A stretch of DNA of 64,000 nt from Xanthobacteraceae bacterium (GTDB lineage: Bacteria; Pseudomonadota; Alphaproteobacteria; Rhizobiales; Xanthobacteraceae), in the NCBI GenBank assembly GCA_022844205.1, contig JALHMF010000001.1, positions 432,028 through 496,027 of the forward strand. Reading direction: 5' to 3'. Position 1 is the first letter of the stretch. The number at the start of each line of letters is the position of its first letter. The position numbers were made by a program, and so were the translations under genes. The notes under the pieces are model-generated. The model was given only the letters and a program-made list of their open reading frames with translations. It had not been told where the DNA came from and searched no databases. Shown one piece after another: positions 10,723-20,500 of the stretch.

Positions 10723-11394
10723 CTATTTGGTGTCGGCGAACACGTCGGGCATCGCGCCAGAAATCAGCTCGTCGATCACATCCTGCGGATTGCCCTGGCC
10801 GGCAAGGGCAGGGCCGTTCACGAGCTTCAGCTTGCGATGCTCTTCCTCGGCGATCTCGCGCGCATCACGAAAATCGGCGGCGTCGCGGACACGGGCGGCT
10901 TCCGCGAAACGGTTCACGCGGGATTCGATCATCTTGAGCGTGCTAACGACCTTGGAGATGCGTTGGCCGGTGAGGTCCTGGAACGAGCAGGCCTCGAACA
11001 GCACCATCATGCGATCCTCGACGAAGGCGCGATAGCTCTTGAGGTCGATAGCCTCGGCGGCCATCACCGCTTCGGCACATTCCATGATCGTGTTGGAAGC
11101 ATCCTCGGTGGATTTCACGATCGCGTCGAGTTCCTGGCCCGCGGCCGGGATGCGCGCACGGCTCATGTCGTTTGCCTGCAGTGCGCCGATTTCCTCGCGC
11201 ATGCGGCCGATGTAGTCGGCGATTTCCTTCAGTTCGCGGAAAACGGCTTTGTCGAGCGACTCGAAAAAAGTGTGAAGCGACTCGGTGGTGACCTCCACCA
11301 GCGAAACCATGTCGGTCAGCGAAACGTCGCTTGACCGCTTCTCTCTCAATACAGAAACGATCTGATCGAGCTGCTTGATCTCTACGAGCGGCAT
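10723..11394 (-). CDS. cheZ: CheZ-like phosphatase
   Basis: CheZ removes the phosphate from CheY-P. The 223-residue, largely helical protein has the diagnostic catalytic segment SFQDLTGQRI at residues 137-146, with D140 and Q144 matching E. coli Asp143 and Gln147. The C-terminal segment (QDVIDELISG) resembles the short helix that binds CheY. It lies 36 bases behind cheY on the same strand, so the two are very probably one operon and functional partners. Many alphaproteobacteria manage without CheZ by using CheY phosphate sinks, so its presence is informative. Confidence 0.85.
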   Translation of the reverse strand: MPLVEIKQLDQIVSVLREKRSSDVSLTDMVSLVEVTTESLHTFFESLDKAVFRELKEIADYIGRMREEIGALQANDMSRARIPAAGQELDAIVKSTEDASNTIMECAEAVMAAEAIDLKSYRAFVEDRMMVLFEACSFQDLTGQRISKVVSTLKMIESRVNRFAEAARVRDAADFRDAREIAEEEHRKLKLVNGPALAGQGNPQDVIDELISGAMPDVFADTK

Positions 11395-11430
11395 GACGAG
11401 TCCTGTGTTCCGCCGGCGCTTGTTCGCGAA

Positions 11431-11814
11431 TTATTCCGCAAACACCGCGTCGATCTTGCTTTTGAGAGTTTGAGCATTGAACGGCTTGACGATGTAGTTA
11501 TCGACGCCGGCCTTCTTGGCGGCGATCACGTTCTCGGTCTTCGATTCCGCCGTCACCATGATGAAGGGCGTCTTCGACAGCGAGGTGTCGCCGCGCACTT
11601 CTTTCAGGAGTTCATAGCCCGTCATCGGTTCCATGTTCCAGTCGGAGATGACGAGGCCGTATTTCTTGGCCCGCATCTTCGTCAGCGCTTCCGAGCCATC
11701 GGCCGCTTCATCCACGTCGTCGAAGCCGAGCTGCTTGAGAAGGTTGCGGATGATCCGGATCATCGTCTTGTAATCATCGACGACGAGGATCGGCATCGTT
11801 GCATCAAGGGCCAT
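11431..11814 (-). CDS. cheY: CheY-type single-domain response regulator
   Basis: A 127-residue stand-alone receiver with all the key residues: D13-D14 for Mg2+, D58 as phospho-acceptor (ISDWNMEPMTG), T88 and K110 (IVKPF). Such proteins bind the flagellar switch when phosphorylated by CheA. A longer ORF begins at 11895 with arginine-rich sequence; ATG 11814 is preferred, with GGAG about ten bases upstream. It is paired with cheZ. No other chemotaxis or flagellar structural gene lies in the window, although the TipF-like protein is nearby. Confidence 0.88.
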   Translation of the reverse strand: MALDATMPILVVDDYKTMIRIIRNLLKQLGFDDVDEAADGSEALTKMRAKKYGLVISDWNMEPMTGYELLKEVRGDTSLSKTPFIMVTAESKTENVIAAKKAGVDNYIVKPFNAQTLKSKIDAVFAE

Positions 11815-12147
11815 GCTTTTTGCTCCGTCTCGCATTCTTGCTCGGCGCTTCCGGCGCCGGGGCAGGCGGCGGGGCTTCTGCCCCCCCATCCCCACTAAAA
11901 AGAAGACGTCCGCGAACAGCGATCCGTCTTCCGTCCCGCGCGGAAGCTACGAAAATCCGCTTGCCATCCGGTTAACCGGTTCCCGGCGTTCTTGCTCTGC
12001 GGCGCGGCTTTCCCGGCGAAAGATGCTTGATGCAAGCGCCGATTGCGGCCCTTATGCATTAGCGATTTGTTTCCCATACCCTTCGATGGTGCGGAGCCAG
12101 ATCGTTGGGCTACAAACACGGGCGCATCGGCGGACTTTCACGCGGCA
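11815..12147. other. Divergent intergenic region, cheY / ribF
   Basis: These 333 bases separate the divergent cheY and ribF genes and should hold both promoters. I see no gene or RNA. The only marked element is a perfect 12-bp palindrome, CCGGTTAACCGG, at 11968-11979, whose role is unknown. Confidence 0.5.
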
Positions 12148-13110
12148 ATGAGTATCCCCCCACAACTGACCTCAGGCTTCCCGATTGTGCGGGATGGCGA
12201 AGCCGTGCCGGAAGGCATGCGCGGCGGGGTTGCCGCCATCGGCAATTTCGACGGGGTGCATCGCGGACATCGCGCCGCCATCGAGGTCGCGAAAGAGCAT
12301 GCAAGAAAAGCCTATGGCCCGGCGCTGGCGCTGACCTTCGAGCCGCATCCGCGCATCTTCTTCAAGCCGGACGAGCCGGTCTTCCGCCTCTCGCCGGAAC
12401 TGCTGAAGCTGCGGCTGTTTGCCGGCGTAGGCCTGGACGGGGCGGTCGTGATGCAATTCAACGCGGCACTCGCAAAGCTCCCGGCCGAACAGTTCATCTC
12501 TGAAATTCTCGTCGCGCGACTGGGCCTCAAGGGCGTCGTCGTCGGCGAGGACTTCCGTTTTGGGAGCGGCCGGATTGGCTCTGTTGAACTCCTGCGTGAA
12601 ATGGGTGCGAAGGCGGGCTTCAGCGTCGGCGCGATCCAGCAGGTGATGTCGGGCGGCCGGCCGATCTCTTCCGGTACGGTACGCATGGCGCTCGCCGCCG
12701 GCAATATCGCGGAAGCGACGGCGTTGCTCGGCCATGCGTGGTTCGTGGAGGGCGAGGTGGTGCGCGGAGCCGCGCGCGGCCGCGAGCTTGGTTTTCCGAC
12801 CGCGAACATCGTCCTCGATCCCGCAACCCAGCTATTGCACGGCATCTACGCCGTGCGCGCCCATGTGGACGGTCGCGCTTATCAGGCGGTCGCAAGCTAT
12901 GGCCGCCGCCCGCAATTCGACAATGGCCCGCCGCTGCTCGAGACCATGCTGTTCGATTTCGAGGCCGACCTTTATGGAAAGACACTGGCGGTGGAGTTCG
13001 TGGCCTTCATCCGGGCGGAGGCGAAATTCGACTCCGTCGATGCCCTAAGGGCGCAAATGGCCAAGGATGTACTCGCCGCCCGCGAGACGCTTGCGCGCTT
13101 CCCAAATTAA
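12148..13110 (+). CDS. ribF: Bifunctional riboflavin kinase / FAD synthetase
   Basis: RibF converts riboflavin to FMN and FMN to FAD. The 320-residue product has the N-terminal adenylyltransferase domain with the nucleotide-binding GNFDGVHRGHR, then GEDFRFGSGR and SSGTVR. The C-terminal kinase domain has GRELGFPTANI. The normal length and domain order indicate an intact enzyme. ATG 12148 (MSIPPQLTSG) is used. It begins a same-strand run ribF-ileS-lspA, an arrangement common in proteobacteria. Confidence 0.94.
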   Translation: MSIPPQLTSGFPIVRDGEAVPEGMRGGVAAIGNFDGVHRGHRAAIEVAKEHARKAYGPALALTFEPHPRIFFKPDEPVFRLSPELLKLRLFAGVGLDGAVVMQFNAALAKLPAEQFISEILVARLGLKGVVVGEDFRFGSGRIGSVELLREMGAKAGFSVGAIQQVMSGGRPISSGTVRMALAAGNIAEATALLGHAWFVEGEVVRGAARGRELGFPTANIVLDPATQLLHGIYAVRAHVDGRAYQAVASYGRRPQFDNGPPLLETMLFDFEADLYGKTLAVEFVAFIRAEAKFDSVDALRAQMAKDVLAARETLARFPN

Positions 13111-13112
13111 AT

Positions 13113-13239
13113 CCCTCCCCTTCAGGGGAGGGTCGCGAACGAAGTGAGCGGGGTGGGGGTGAAGTACGCGCTGCGACCCCACCCGGCTCCGCCGCTTTCG
13201 CGGGCTTCGGCACCTCCCCAAATGGGGAAGGATAAATAT
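13113..13239. repeat. Dispersed repeat with hairpin after ribF
   Basis: An 8-bp stem CCCTCCCC/GGGGAGGG with a TTCA loop (13113-13132) follows the ribF stop directly. It continues into a GC-rich stretch (GAAGTGAGCGGGGTGGGG... and TTTCGCGGGCTTCGG) of the type repeated in Bradyrhizobiaceae intergenic DNA. The hairpin may reduce read-through from ribF into ileS. The rest of the gap to 13313 has no gene. Confidence 0.6.
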
Positions 13240-13313
13240 GTCGCAGGTGGAAACGGCGAAGCGCGGCTGCTAAACACGGCGCGAACCAAGCCGCCCGATT
13301 TGCAAGGCCAGAA

Positions 13314-16300
13314 ATGTCCGCCGACAAAAAACCGGCCGAGAACGACTACAGCCAGACGCTGTTCCTGCCGGAAACCGATTTTCCGATGCGCGCCGGCTTA
13401 CCCCAGAAGGAACCGGAGCTGCTCGCGCGCTGGGAGAAGATTGGCCTGTACGAGCGCCTGCGCAAGGCAGCAAAGGGCAAGCCGCGCTTCGTGCTGCATG
13501 ACGGCCCGCCCTATGCCAACGGCAACATTCACATCGGCCATGCGCTCAATAAAATTCTGAAGGACATGGTGACCCGCACGCACCAGATGGCGGGCTTCGA
13601 TTCCAATTACGTGCCCGGCTGGGACTGTCACGGTCTTCCCATTGAATGGAAGATCGAGGAGCAGTACCGCGCCAAGGGCAAGAACAAGGATGCGGTCGAC
13701 AAGATCGAATTCCGCCGCGAGTGCCGCGAATTCGCCGATCACTGGATCAAGGTGCAAAAGCAGGAATTCAAGCGCCTCGGCGTCACCGGCGACTGGGAGA
13801 AGCCCTACACCACGATGAGCTTCCCCGCCGAAGCGCAGATCGCGCGCGAGCTGATGAAGTTCGCCACGACCGGACAATTATATCGCGGCTCGAAGCCGGT
13901 GATGTGGTCGGTGGTGGAAAAAACCGCGCTCGCCGAGGCCGAGGTCGAGTACGAGGACTATACGAGCGATACGGTGTGGGTGAAGTTTCCGATTTCGACC
14001 TGGGGTGCTTCGGGCTCAGATGAAAACGAGATCAAATCTGTTGCTGACGACATTCAAGGAGCAAGCATCGTAATCTGGACAACTACTCCTTGGACACTGC
14101 CGGGAAATCGGGCTGTCTCATACTCATCAAAAATAAAATACGGTCTCTATCAGGTAACCGAAGCTGCAAAAGACAATTGGGCTAAAGAAGGCAATAAATT
14201 TATTGTCGCTGATGCTCGTGCAGAAGATACCTTTAAGCAAGCGCGAGTAGTCACTCAGCGCGTGAGAGACATTACTGAGGATATGCTTTCACACTTTACG
14301 TGCGATCATCCTCTCTCTCTGCTTGGATACAAATTTCTTGTGCCCCTTCTCGACGGCGATCATGTTACAGATGAAGATGGCACTGGCTTCGTCCATACAG
14401 CGCCCGGTCATGGCCGTGAGGACTTTGATATCTGGCTTGAAAATAAGTCGTTGCTGGACGCAGCAGGCTTAAACACAGTCATTCCTTATACCGTAGATGA
14501 AAACGGCTTTCTGACCAAGGATGCACCGGGCTTCGAAGGCAAGCGCGTCATCGACGACAAAGGCAACAAGGGCGACGCCAACGAAGCGGTGATTGCCGCC
14601 CTGAAGGATGCGGGCAACATCATCGCGCGCTCGCGCCTGAAGCACCAATATCCGCATTCGTGGCGTTCGAAGAAGCCGGTGATCTTCCGCAACACGCCGC
14701 AATGGTTCATCGCGATGGATAAACCTATCGCACCCATCTCGGGTAAACCCGAGATGGGGGACATCGCGGGCAAGGGAGACACGCTGCGCAAGCGCGCGCT
14801 CGATGGAATCAAGACGGTGAAATGGGTGCCCGCGCAGGGCGAGAACCGCATCAACGGCATGATCGCGAACCGGCCCGACTGGGTGATCTCGCGCCAGCGC
14901 GCATGGGGCGTGCCGATCACCGTGTTCGTCAAGGAGTCCGGAGAAATCCTCAACGACGAAAGCGTCAACAAACGCATCGCCGACGCCATCGAGGATGAGG
15001 GCGCGGACGCCTGGTACAAGGATGGCGCCCGCGAGCGCTTCCTCGGCTCGCACGCCAACGAGCCTTGGCAGAAGGTCGATGACATTCTCGACGTCTGGTT
15101 CGACTCCGGCTCGACCCACGCTTTCACGCTGGAAGACCCGAAAGAATTCCCATCGCTCGCCGGCATCAAGCGCAAGCGCGACGGCGGCCAGGACTCCGTC
15201 ATGTATCTCGAAGGCTCCGACCAGCATCGAGGCTGGTTCCATTCGTCGCTCTTGGAATCCTGCGGCACGCGCGGACGCCCGCCCTATGACGTGGTGCTGA
15301 CCCACGGCTTCGTGCTGGACGAGAACGGCCGCCCGATGTCGAAGTCGGTGGGCAATGTCGTGTCGCCGCAGGACGTGATGAAGGACTCCGGCGCGGACAT
15401 TCTCCGCCTCTGGGTCGCCGCCGCCGATTATTCGGACGATCTGCGTCTCGGCAAAGAAATTCTGAAAACGACGGTCGATACCTACCGCAAGCTGCGCAAC
15501 ACGCTGCGCTGGCTGCTCGGCAGCCTGCATCATTTCCGCGAATCCGAACGCGTGCCGTTCGAGCAGATGCCGGAGCTGGAGCGCCTCATCCTGCATCGCC
15601 TGAGCGAACTCGACGAAGACGTGCGCAAGAACTACGCCGAGTTCGACTACAAGCGCGTGTTCGCAGCACTCAATAATTTCATGACCAGCGAACTCTCGGC
15701 GTTCTATTTCGATATTCGCAAGGACACGCTTTACTGCGAGCCGATTTCTTCGCTGCCGCGCAAGGCCTGCCTCACCGTGCTCGATCACATCTTCCAGTGT
15801 CTGGTGACGTGGCTGGCGCCGATCCTCGCTTTCACGGCGGAAGAAACCTGGCTCGCGCGCTTTCCGTCGGAAAACGATTCCGTCCATCTGCAAACCTTCC
15901 CGGCGCTGCCGAACAACTGGCGCGACGACAAGCTTGCGGAAAAATGGAAGAAAATCCGCAACGTCCGTCGCGTCGTGACCGGTGCGCTGGAAGTCGAGCG
16001 TGTCGCAAAGAAAATCGGCTCCTCACTGGAAGCCGCACCCGTCATCCATATCGCCGACAAGGAACTGCTCGCGGCCCTTGACGGCATCGACATGGCCGAA
16101 GTCGCGATCACCTCCGGCGTCGAGGTGAAAGCAGGCGAGGGTCCGAAAGACGCCTTCCGCCTCGATGAGGTGAAGGGTGTCGCCATCGAGCCGAAACGTG
16201 CGCAAGGAAAAAAATGCGCGCGCTCTTGGAAAATCTCTCCGCTTGTAGGCAGCGATTTCGAATACCCCGAAGTCACCCCGCGCGATGCGCAGGCGTTGCG

Positions 16301-16334
16301 CGAGTTCCACGCCGCCCGCCGCGCAGCCGAATGA
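13314..16334 (+). CDS. ileS: Isoleucine--tRNA ligase with atypical editing-domain tract
   Basis: IleS charges tRNA-Ile and hydrolyses mischarged Val-tRNA-Ile. The 1006-residue class I enzyme has HIGH at 73-76 ([10 protein letters not shown]), MSKS at 675-678 and the editing-domain motifs [14 protein letters not shown] and [16 protein letters not shown]. The C-terminus has a single Cys (KCARSW), so the zinc cluster of E. coli IleRS is absent. Two oddities stand out. Bases about 14010-14510 (residues about 233-399, including both editing motifs) fall to 40-50 % G+C and use codons such as ATA, unlike the rest. And a perfect 12-bp inverted repeat at 14733-14758 adds an in-frame SGKPEM-like insert. 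The frame is intact throughout. Confidence 0.95.
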   Translation: MSADKKPAENDYSQTLFLPETDFPMRAGLPQKEPELLARWEKIGLYERLRKAAKGKPRFVLHDGPPYANGNIHIGHALNKILKDMVTRTHQMAGFDSNYVPGWDCHGLPIEWKIEEQYRAKGKNKDAVDKIEFRRECREFADHWIKVQKQEFKRLGVTGDWEKPYTTMSFPAEAQIARELMKFATTGQLYRGSKPVMWSVVEKTALAEAEVEYEDYTSDTVWVKFPISTWGASGSDENEIKSVADDIQGASIVIWTTTPWTLPGNRAVSYSSKIKYGLYQVTEAAKDNWAKEGNKFIVADARAEDTFKQARVVTQRVRDITEDMLSHFTCDHPLSLLGYKFLVPLLDGDHVTDEDGTGFVHTAPGHGREDFDIWLENKSLLDAAGLNTVIPYTVDENGFLTKDAPGFEGKRVIDDKGNKGDANEAVIAALKDAGNIIARSRLKHQYPHSWRSKKPVIFRNTPQWFIAMDKPIAPISGKPEMGDIAGKGDTLRKRALDGIKTVKWVPAQGENRINGMIANRPDWVISRQRAWGVPITVFVKESGEILNDESVNKRIADAIEDEGADAWYKDGARERFLGSHANEPWQKVDDILDVWFDSGSTHAFTLEDPKEFPSLAGIKRKRDGGQDSVMYLEGSDQHRGWFHSSLLESCGTRGRPPYDVVLTHGFVLDENGRPMSKSVGNVVSPQDVMKDSGADILRLWVAAADYSDDLRLGKEILKTTVDTYRKLRNTLRWLLGSLHHFRESERVPFEQMPELERLILHRLSELDEDVRKNYAEFDYKRVFAALNNFMTSELSAFYFDIRKDTLYCEPISSLPRKACLTVLDHIFQCLVTWLAPILAFTAEETWLARFPSENDSVHLQTFPALPNNWRDDKLAEKWKKIRNVRRVVTGALEVERVAKKIGSSLEAAPVIHIADKELLAALDGIDMAEVAITSGVEVKAGEGPKDAFRLDEVKGVAIEPKRAQGKKCARSWKISPLVGSDFEYPEVTPRDAQALREFHAARRAAE
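14733..14758. repeat. In-frame palindromic element inside ileS
   Basis: Perfect 12-bp arms (CCCATCTCGGGT / ACCCGAGATGGG) surround AA. It encodes residues 474-482 of IleS without breaking the frame. Its core CGGGTAAACCCG matches the CGGGTTTACCCG core of the intergenic repeats at 21340 and 24249, which suggests that a repeat module inserted into the coding sequence. Confidence 0.7.
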
Positions 16335-16341
16335 TGCTGCG

Positions 16342-16842
16342 ATGACGCGCAAGAGAATCGGCGCTTATTTCACCGCGGGGCTGATCGTCGCGGTCGCGAT
16401 CCTGGCCGCCGACCAGATCACCAAATGGGCCGTGCTGCGTCTGCTCGACTGGAAGGTTGGCGAGCCGCTGCATCTCACGCCATTCCTCGATTTCGTGCTG
16501 ACGCTCAACCGGGGCATCAGCTACGGCCTGTTCCCGCAGGACGGCGATCTCGGCCGCGGGTTCCTGATCGCTCTCAAGCTTGTGATCTCCGCCGTATTTC
16601 TCGTCTGGATGGCCCGAACGGACAACCGTCTGGTGGCTTTGGGCCTGGGCATGCTGATTGGCGGGGCGGCGGGAAACGCCATCGACCGCGTGCTTTACGG
16701 CGCGGTAATCGATTTTGTGTCTCTTCATGCCGGTGGCTGGTACTGGTACGTCTTTAACCTCGCCGACACAGCCGTCGTTGCCGGGGTTATTTTGCTCCTG
16801 TACGATGCTTTATTCGCAGACGCCACGAAATCGCCTCCATAG
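16342..16842 (+). CDS. lspA: Lipoprotein signal peptidase (signal peptidase II)
   Basis: LspA cleaves signal peptides from diacylglyceryl-modified prolipoproteins in the inner membrane. The 166-residue product has four hydrophobic helices and the two catalytic aspartates in GNAIDRV (D115) and FNLADTAV (D142). The conserved Asn region reads LNRGISYGLF. ATG 16342 starts 8 bases after the ileS stop, so the two are co-transcribed, as is usual for ileS-lspA. Confidence 0.93.
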   Translation: MTRKRIGAYFTAGLIVAVAILAADQITKWAVLRLLDWKVGEPLHLTPFLDFVLTLNRGISYGLFPQDGDLGRGFLIALKLVISAVFLVWMARTDNRLVALGLGMLIGGAAGNAIDRVLYGAVIDFVSLHAGGWYWYVFNLADTAVVAGVILLLYDALFADATKSPP

Positions 16843-16916
16843 GGCCGGACCTGAGAGGCAGATTGCGCAACACGGGTTCCCCGGCACGGAACAGGGCGGC
16901 GAGAATGCGGGGTAAT

Positions 16917-17594
16917 ATGAAGAACCGGATCAGACTGACAGGTGCGTTCCTGGTGATTTCAGCGGCCGCCGTGCTGATGCTGGCGGGCGGCCCTGTATCC
17001 GCGCAGCAGGAAGAGCCGAGCGATATGGCCAAGCTCTTCGGCTATCTCGGTCTGATCGATCTTCCCAAGGACCCGATCGACTACCGCGAGCGCGCTCCGC
17101 TCGTTGTGCCGCCTTCGGTGGCGCTCGTTCCGCCGAGCGACGCCAGCCGCATCAACCAGATCAATCCCGACTGGCCGGTGGACCACGACGAGCGCATTCG
17201 CCGGTCGCGCAAAATCGATCCCAAGGTGCAGGCCGCCGACGACGACACGTTCTACGGCGGCCGCAAACTCACGCCGGAAGAAATGCGCCGCGGCACCACC
17301 AAGAAAAAACAGCAGGCGGCCACCAAGAGCGAGAACGATTTTTTTTCCGATCCGAACAAAGCCCGCATGAGTCCGAGCGACCTGGGATTCAAAGGCTGGA
17401 ACAGTAAGGAACAGGAAAAGCCGGTCGTGTTCGCGGGCGAGCCGGACCGCGGCACCCTCACCGAGCCGCCGCCCGGGTACCGCACCCCTTCGCCCAATGC
17501 GCCGTTCGGCGTCGTGACCAAGGCGCAGGAGCGTTTCAAGGCTCCGAATTACATGGATAAGGGCGTTGCGGACGATCCAGCCACCAGGCGCTGA
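16917..17594 (+). CDS. Secreted hypothetical protein
   Basis: A 225-residue protein with a signal peptide (LTGAFLVISAAAVLMLAGG, cleavage near VSAQQ). The mature part is hydrophilic, proline- and charge-rich (PLVVPPSVALVPPSD, then a lysine-rich stretch, then PPPGYRTPSPN). No membrane span and no catalytic motif is apparent. I do not recognise a family with known function. It lies between lspA and the M16 peptidase pair on the same strand, so a role in periplasmic processing or the envelope is a contextual guess. ATG 16917 is chosen because the signal peptide starts there. Confidence 0.7.
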   Translation: MKNRIRLTGAFLVISAAAVLMLAGGPVSAQQEEPSDMAKLFGYLGLIDLPKDPIDYRERAPLVVPPSVALVPPSDASRINQINPDWPVDHDERIRRSRKIDPKVQAADDDTFYGGRKLTPEEMRRGTTKKKQQAATKSENDFFSDPNKARMSPSDLGFKGWNSKEQEKPVVFAGEPDRGTLTEPPPGYRTPSPNAPFGVVTKAQERFKAPNYMDKGVADDPATRR

Positions 17595-17714
17595 CCGCTT
17601 TCGTTCTTCTTGTGGCGCGCCGTCGCGCCGATACATACTTATTTATGCGAAGACCGCTCGCCTGAACGGCGGCGGTTTTGCGCCGGAGAACCCCCAGCCG
17701 TGCCAAGGCATTTG

Positions 17715-19085
17715 ATGAGCATTCTACTCGCGACCGCCATCGTAACCGCCACCGCAGCAGCCACCGGAGCCTTGGCGCAGCGCGCCAAGGAAGAAACGCA
17801 GGGTCCGAATATCAGCCACTACACGCTGAAAAACGGCCTGGAGGTCGTGACGATCCCGGATCACCGCACGCCAGTCATCACGCACATGATCTGGTATCGC
17901 GTCGGCTCCGCCGACGAGGATGCCGGCCGCTCCGGTCTTGCCCATTTCCTTGAGCACTTAATGTTTAAGGGCACGGCCAAAAACCCCAGAGGCCGTTTTT
18001 CCGAAATGCTCGCCGTGCTCGGCGGCCAGGAAAACGCATTCACCTCGCAGGACTACACCGCTTATTTCCAGAGGGTGGCGAAGGAACATCTTTCGTCGGT
18101 GATGGAATTCGAGGCCGACCGCATGACCGGCCTTGTGCTGACTGACGAAAACGTGCTGCCCGAACGCGACGTGGTGCTGGAAGAGCGCCGCTCGCGCACC
18201 GACAGCGACCCCGGCGCGCTCCTTGCGGAAGCGGCACAAGCAGCACTGTTCGTGAATCATCCCTACGGCAAGCCGATCATCGGCTGGGAGCATGAAATCC
18301 GCGCGCTCAACCGCGAGCAGGCGCTGGAGTTCTACAAGCGTTTCTACGCGCCGAACAACGCGATCCTGGTTGTGGCCGGTGACGTCACCGGACCGCAGGT
18401 GAAGGAACTCGCGGAGAAACATTACGGCGGCATTGCCCGCCGCGACGACATCAAGGCGCGCGTGCGCCCGATCGAGCCGGAGCCCCGCGCGCATCGCCGC
18501 GTGTCGCTCACCGACCAGCGCGTGCAGCAGCCCTCGTTCTCGCGGACCTATCTCGCCCCTTCCTATCGCGGCGGAAAGCCGGGCGAGGCGGAAGCCATCG
18601 ATGTGCTTGCGCATATTCTCGGTTCAGGCTCCACCAGCCGCCTTCACCGCGCGCTGGTGATGGACAAGAGCATCGCCGTCAGCGCCGGCTCCTATTTCAG
18701 CGGGACCTCCTACGATCTCGCGCGCTTTGGGGTTTATGCTTCGCCGAAGCCCGGCACTTCGCTGGAAGATCTCGAAGCGGCGGTGGACGCGGTGATTGCC
18801 GAAGTGATCGAGAAGGGCATTCTGGAAACCGAACTGACCCGCGCCAAAACCAAGATCGTCGCTGATTTCGTTTATATGCAGGACAGCCAGGCGACACTTG
18901 CGCGTATTTATGGTGCCGGCCTCACCGTCGGCATGACGCTAGACCAGATCAAGTCGTGGCCCGACCGCATCCGCGCGGTCAAAGCCGAAGAGGTGAGGCA
19001 AGCCGCCCGCAACTGGCTCGACACCCGCCGCGCCGTCACGAGCTACCTCCTGCGTCCGCCCGCATCCACGGAGAAACGGACGTGA
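17715..19085 (+). CDS. M16 zinc peptidase, catalytic subunit
   Basis: A 456-residue periplasmic peptidase with a signal peptide (cleavage near GALAQ). The inverted zinc motif HFLEH is at residues 77-81, and the third ligand glutamate lies in VVLEERR (156-157), the usual spacing for M16. The second M16 domain follows (HYGGIARRDDIK onward). It is followed by a non-catalytic homologue whose start overlaps this stop. Such pairs act as heterodimers with the second chain shaping the chamber, as in mitochondrial processing peptidase. The substrate is unknown. Confidence 0.9.
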   Translation: MSILLATAIVTATAAATGALAQRAKEETQGPNISHYTLKNGLEVVTIPDHRTPVITHMIWYRVGSADEDAGRSGLAHFLEHLMFKGTAKNPRGRFSEMLAVLGGQENAFTSQDYTAYFQRVAKEHLSSVMEFEADRMTGLVLTDENVLPERDVVLEERRSRTDSDPGALLAEAAQAALFVNHPYGKPIIGWEHEIRALNREQALEFYKRFYAPNNAILVVAGDVTGPQVKELAEKHYGGIARRDDIKARVRPIEPEPRAHRRVSLTDQRVQQPSFSRTYLAPSYRGGKPGEAEAIDVLAHILGSGSTSRLHRALVMDKSIAVSAGSYFSGTSYDLARFGVYASPKPGTSLEDLEAAVDAVIAEVIEKGILETELTRAKTKIVADFVYMQDSQATLARIYGAGLTVGMTLDQIKSWPDRIRAVKAEEVRQAARNWLDTRRAVTSYLLRPPASTEKRT

Positions 19086-20422
19086 TCATCAGTAAACTTA
19101 TTGCCGCCGGAACCATCATGTCGCTTGCCCTTCTTTCCACCGCCACCGCCCAGTCGGGCAAGGACCGCATCGAGCGAATCGTCACGCCGGGCGGCATCGA
19201 AATCTGGCATGTGCGGGACAACACGCTGCCGATGTTGTCGCTGGAATTCGCCTTCAAGGGCGGCACCGCGCAGGACCCGGTGGAAAAGGCGGGCTTGGCC
19301 TATATCGCGGCGGCGTTGCTCGACGAGGGTGCAGGCAACCTCGATTCCCGCGCTTTTCAGGAGCAGCTGGAGGAACGGGCGATCTCGCTTTCGTTCACGA
19401 CCGACCGGGACGCGCTTCGCGGCTCGCTGAAGACGCTTACGGAGAATCGCGACAAGGCATTCGAACTGCTGAAGCTAGCGCTCACTGCTCCGCGTTTCGA
19501 TGCGTCCGAAGTGGAACGCATCAAGGCGCAGACGCTCGCCATGCTCCGCCGCCGTTCGACCAATCCGAGCAACATTTCCGGAGAGCGCTGGTTCGCCCGC
19601 GCCTTCCCGAACCATCCTTACGGCCAGCCGCAGCAGGGAACGGTCGAATCCGTCGCCAAGATCACCATCGACGATCTCCGCGCGCATCACGCCAACGTCG
19701 TCGCCCGCTCGACCCTGAAGCTTGCTTCGGTCGGCGCCATCGACGGCAAGGAACTCGCGGTCCTCGTCGATCAGGCGTTCGGTGCGCTGCCGAAGCAGGG
19801 CAAGCTGAAGACGATCGTGGAAGTTTCTCCACAGGCCCTCGGTGAGCGCGAGATCGTCGATCTCGATGTTCCGCAAACGGTGATCACCATCGGCGGCGCC
19901 GGACTGAAGCGCAACGACCCGGATTTCATTCCGGCCTTCGTTGTGAATCATATTCTGGGCGGCGGCACGTTCTCCTCGCGGCTTTACCGGGAGGTGCGTG
20001 AGAAGCGCGGCCTGGCCTATTCGGTGTATAGCTACCTGGCGCCGCTCGCCCACGCCGGCATTTTCATGAGCGGCGTCTCCACCCGTAACGACCGCGCCGC
20101 CGAGACGCTCTCGATCATCCTGGACGAGATTAAGGTTCTTGCCGACAAGGGTCCGAGCGAGGACGAACTCACCAAGGCCAAGAGCTACCTGATCGGCTCG
20201 TTCCCGTTGCGTTTCGATACATCCGGCAAGGTCGCGGGCCAGTTGCTCGAAATCCAGATGGAAAATCTCGGTATCGATTATATCGATCGCCGCAATGCAC
20301 TCGTGGAAGCGGTTTCCATCGCGGACGTTCGCCGTGTCGCAAACCGCTTCCTCAAAGATGCCGGATTGCTGGTCACTCTGGTGGGGAGGCCGAAGCCGGT
20401 TCCGGTCGGCGGTAAAGGTTAA
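19082..20422 (+). CDS. M16 family protein lacking the zinc motif (partner subunit)
   Basis: A 446-residue M16 homologue. The position of HxxEH reads AYIAAALLDEG, so it cannot bind zinc and is probably the regulatory partner of the preceding peptidase. The C-terminal half keeps the family's glycine-rich loop and YREVREKRGLAYSVY. I place the start at GTG 19082, which overlaps the TGA of the first gene (GTGA), has GGAG about ten bases upstream and begins a good signal peptide (IISKLIAAGTIMSLALL). A longer frame from 18956 lies inside the first gene and is not used. The overlap would keep the two subunits at equal dose. Confidence 0.88.
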   Translation: MIISKLIAAGTIMSLALLSTATAQSGKDRIERIVTPGGIEIWHVRDNTLPMLSLEFAFKGGTAQDPVEKAGLAYIAAALLDEGAGNLDSRAFQEQLEERAISLSFTTDRDALRGSLKTLTENRDKAFELLKLALTAPRFDASEVERIKAQTLAMLRRRSTNPSNISGERWFARAFPNHPYGQPQQGTVESVAKITIDDLRAHHANVVARSTLKLASVGAIDGKELAVLVDQAFGALPKQGKLKTIVEVSPQALGEREIVDLDVPQTVITIGGAGLKRNDPDFIPAFVVNHILGGGTFSSRLYREVREKRGLAYSVYSYLAPLAHAGIFMSGVSTRNDRAAETLSIILDEIKVLADKGPSEDELTKAKSYLIGSFPLRFDTSGKVAGQLLEIQMENLGIDYIDRRNALVEAVSIADVRRVANRFLKDAGLLVTLVGRPKPVPVGGKG

Positions 20423-20500
20423 CGGACACCAGTACTCGCAAGGCCCCGGCATTGGTATAGAAGTAACCGGCTGCAATCCCTGCGGGGAGGGGAAGTAGTG

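Noticed and set aside
13113-13239. A small gene between ribF and ileS
   Set aside because: The open frames there are produced by GC-rich repeat sequence and have no RBS or homology.
18956-19081. Upstream extension of the second M16 gene
   Set aside because: The extension lies inside the first M16 gene in a different frame; GTG 19082 has an RBS and signal peptide.
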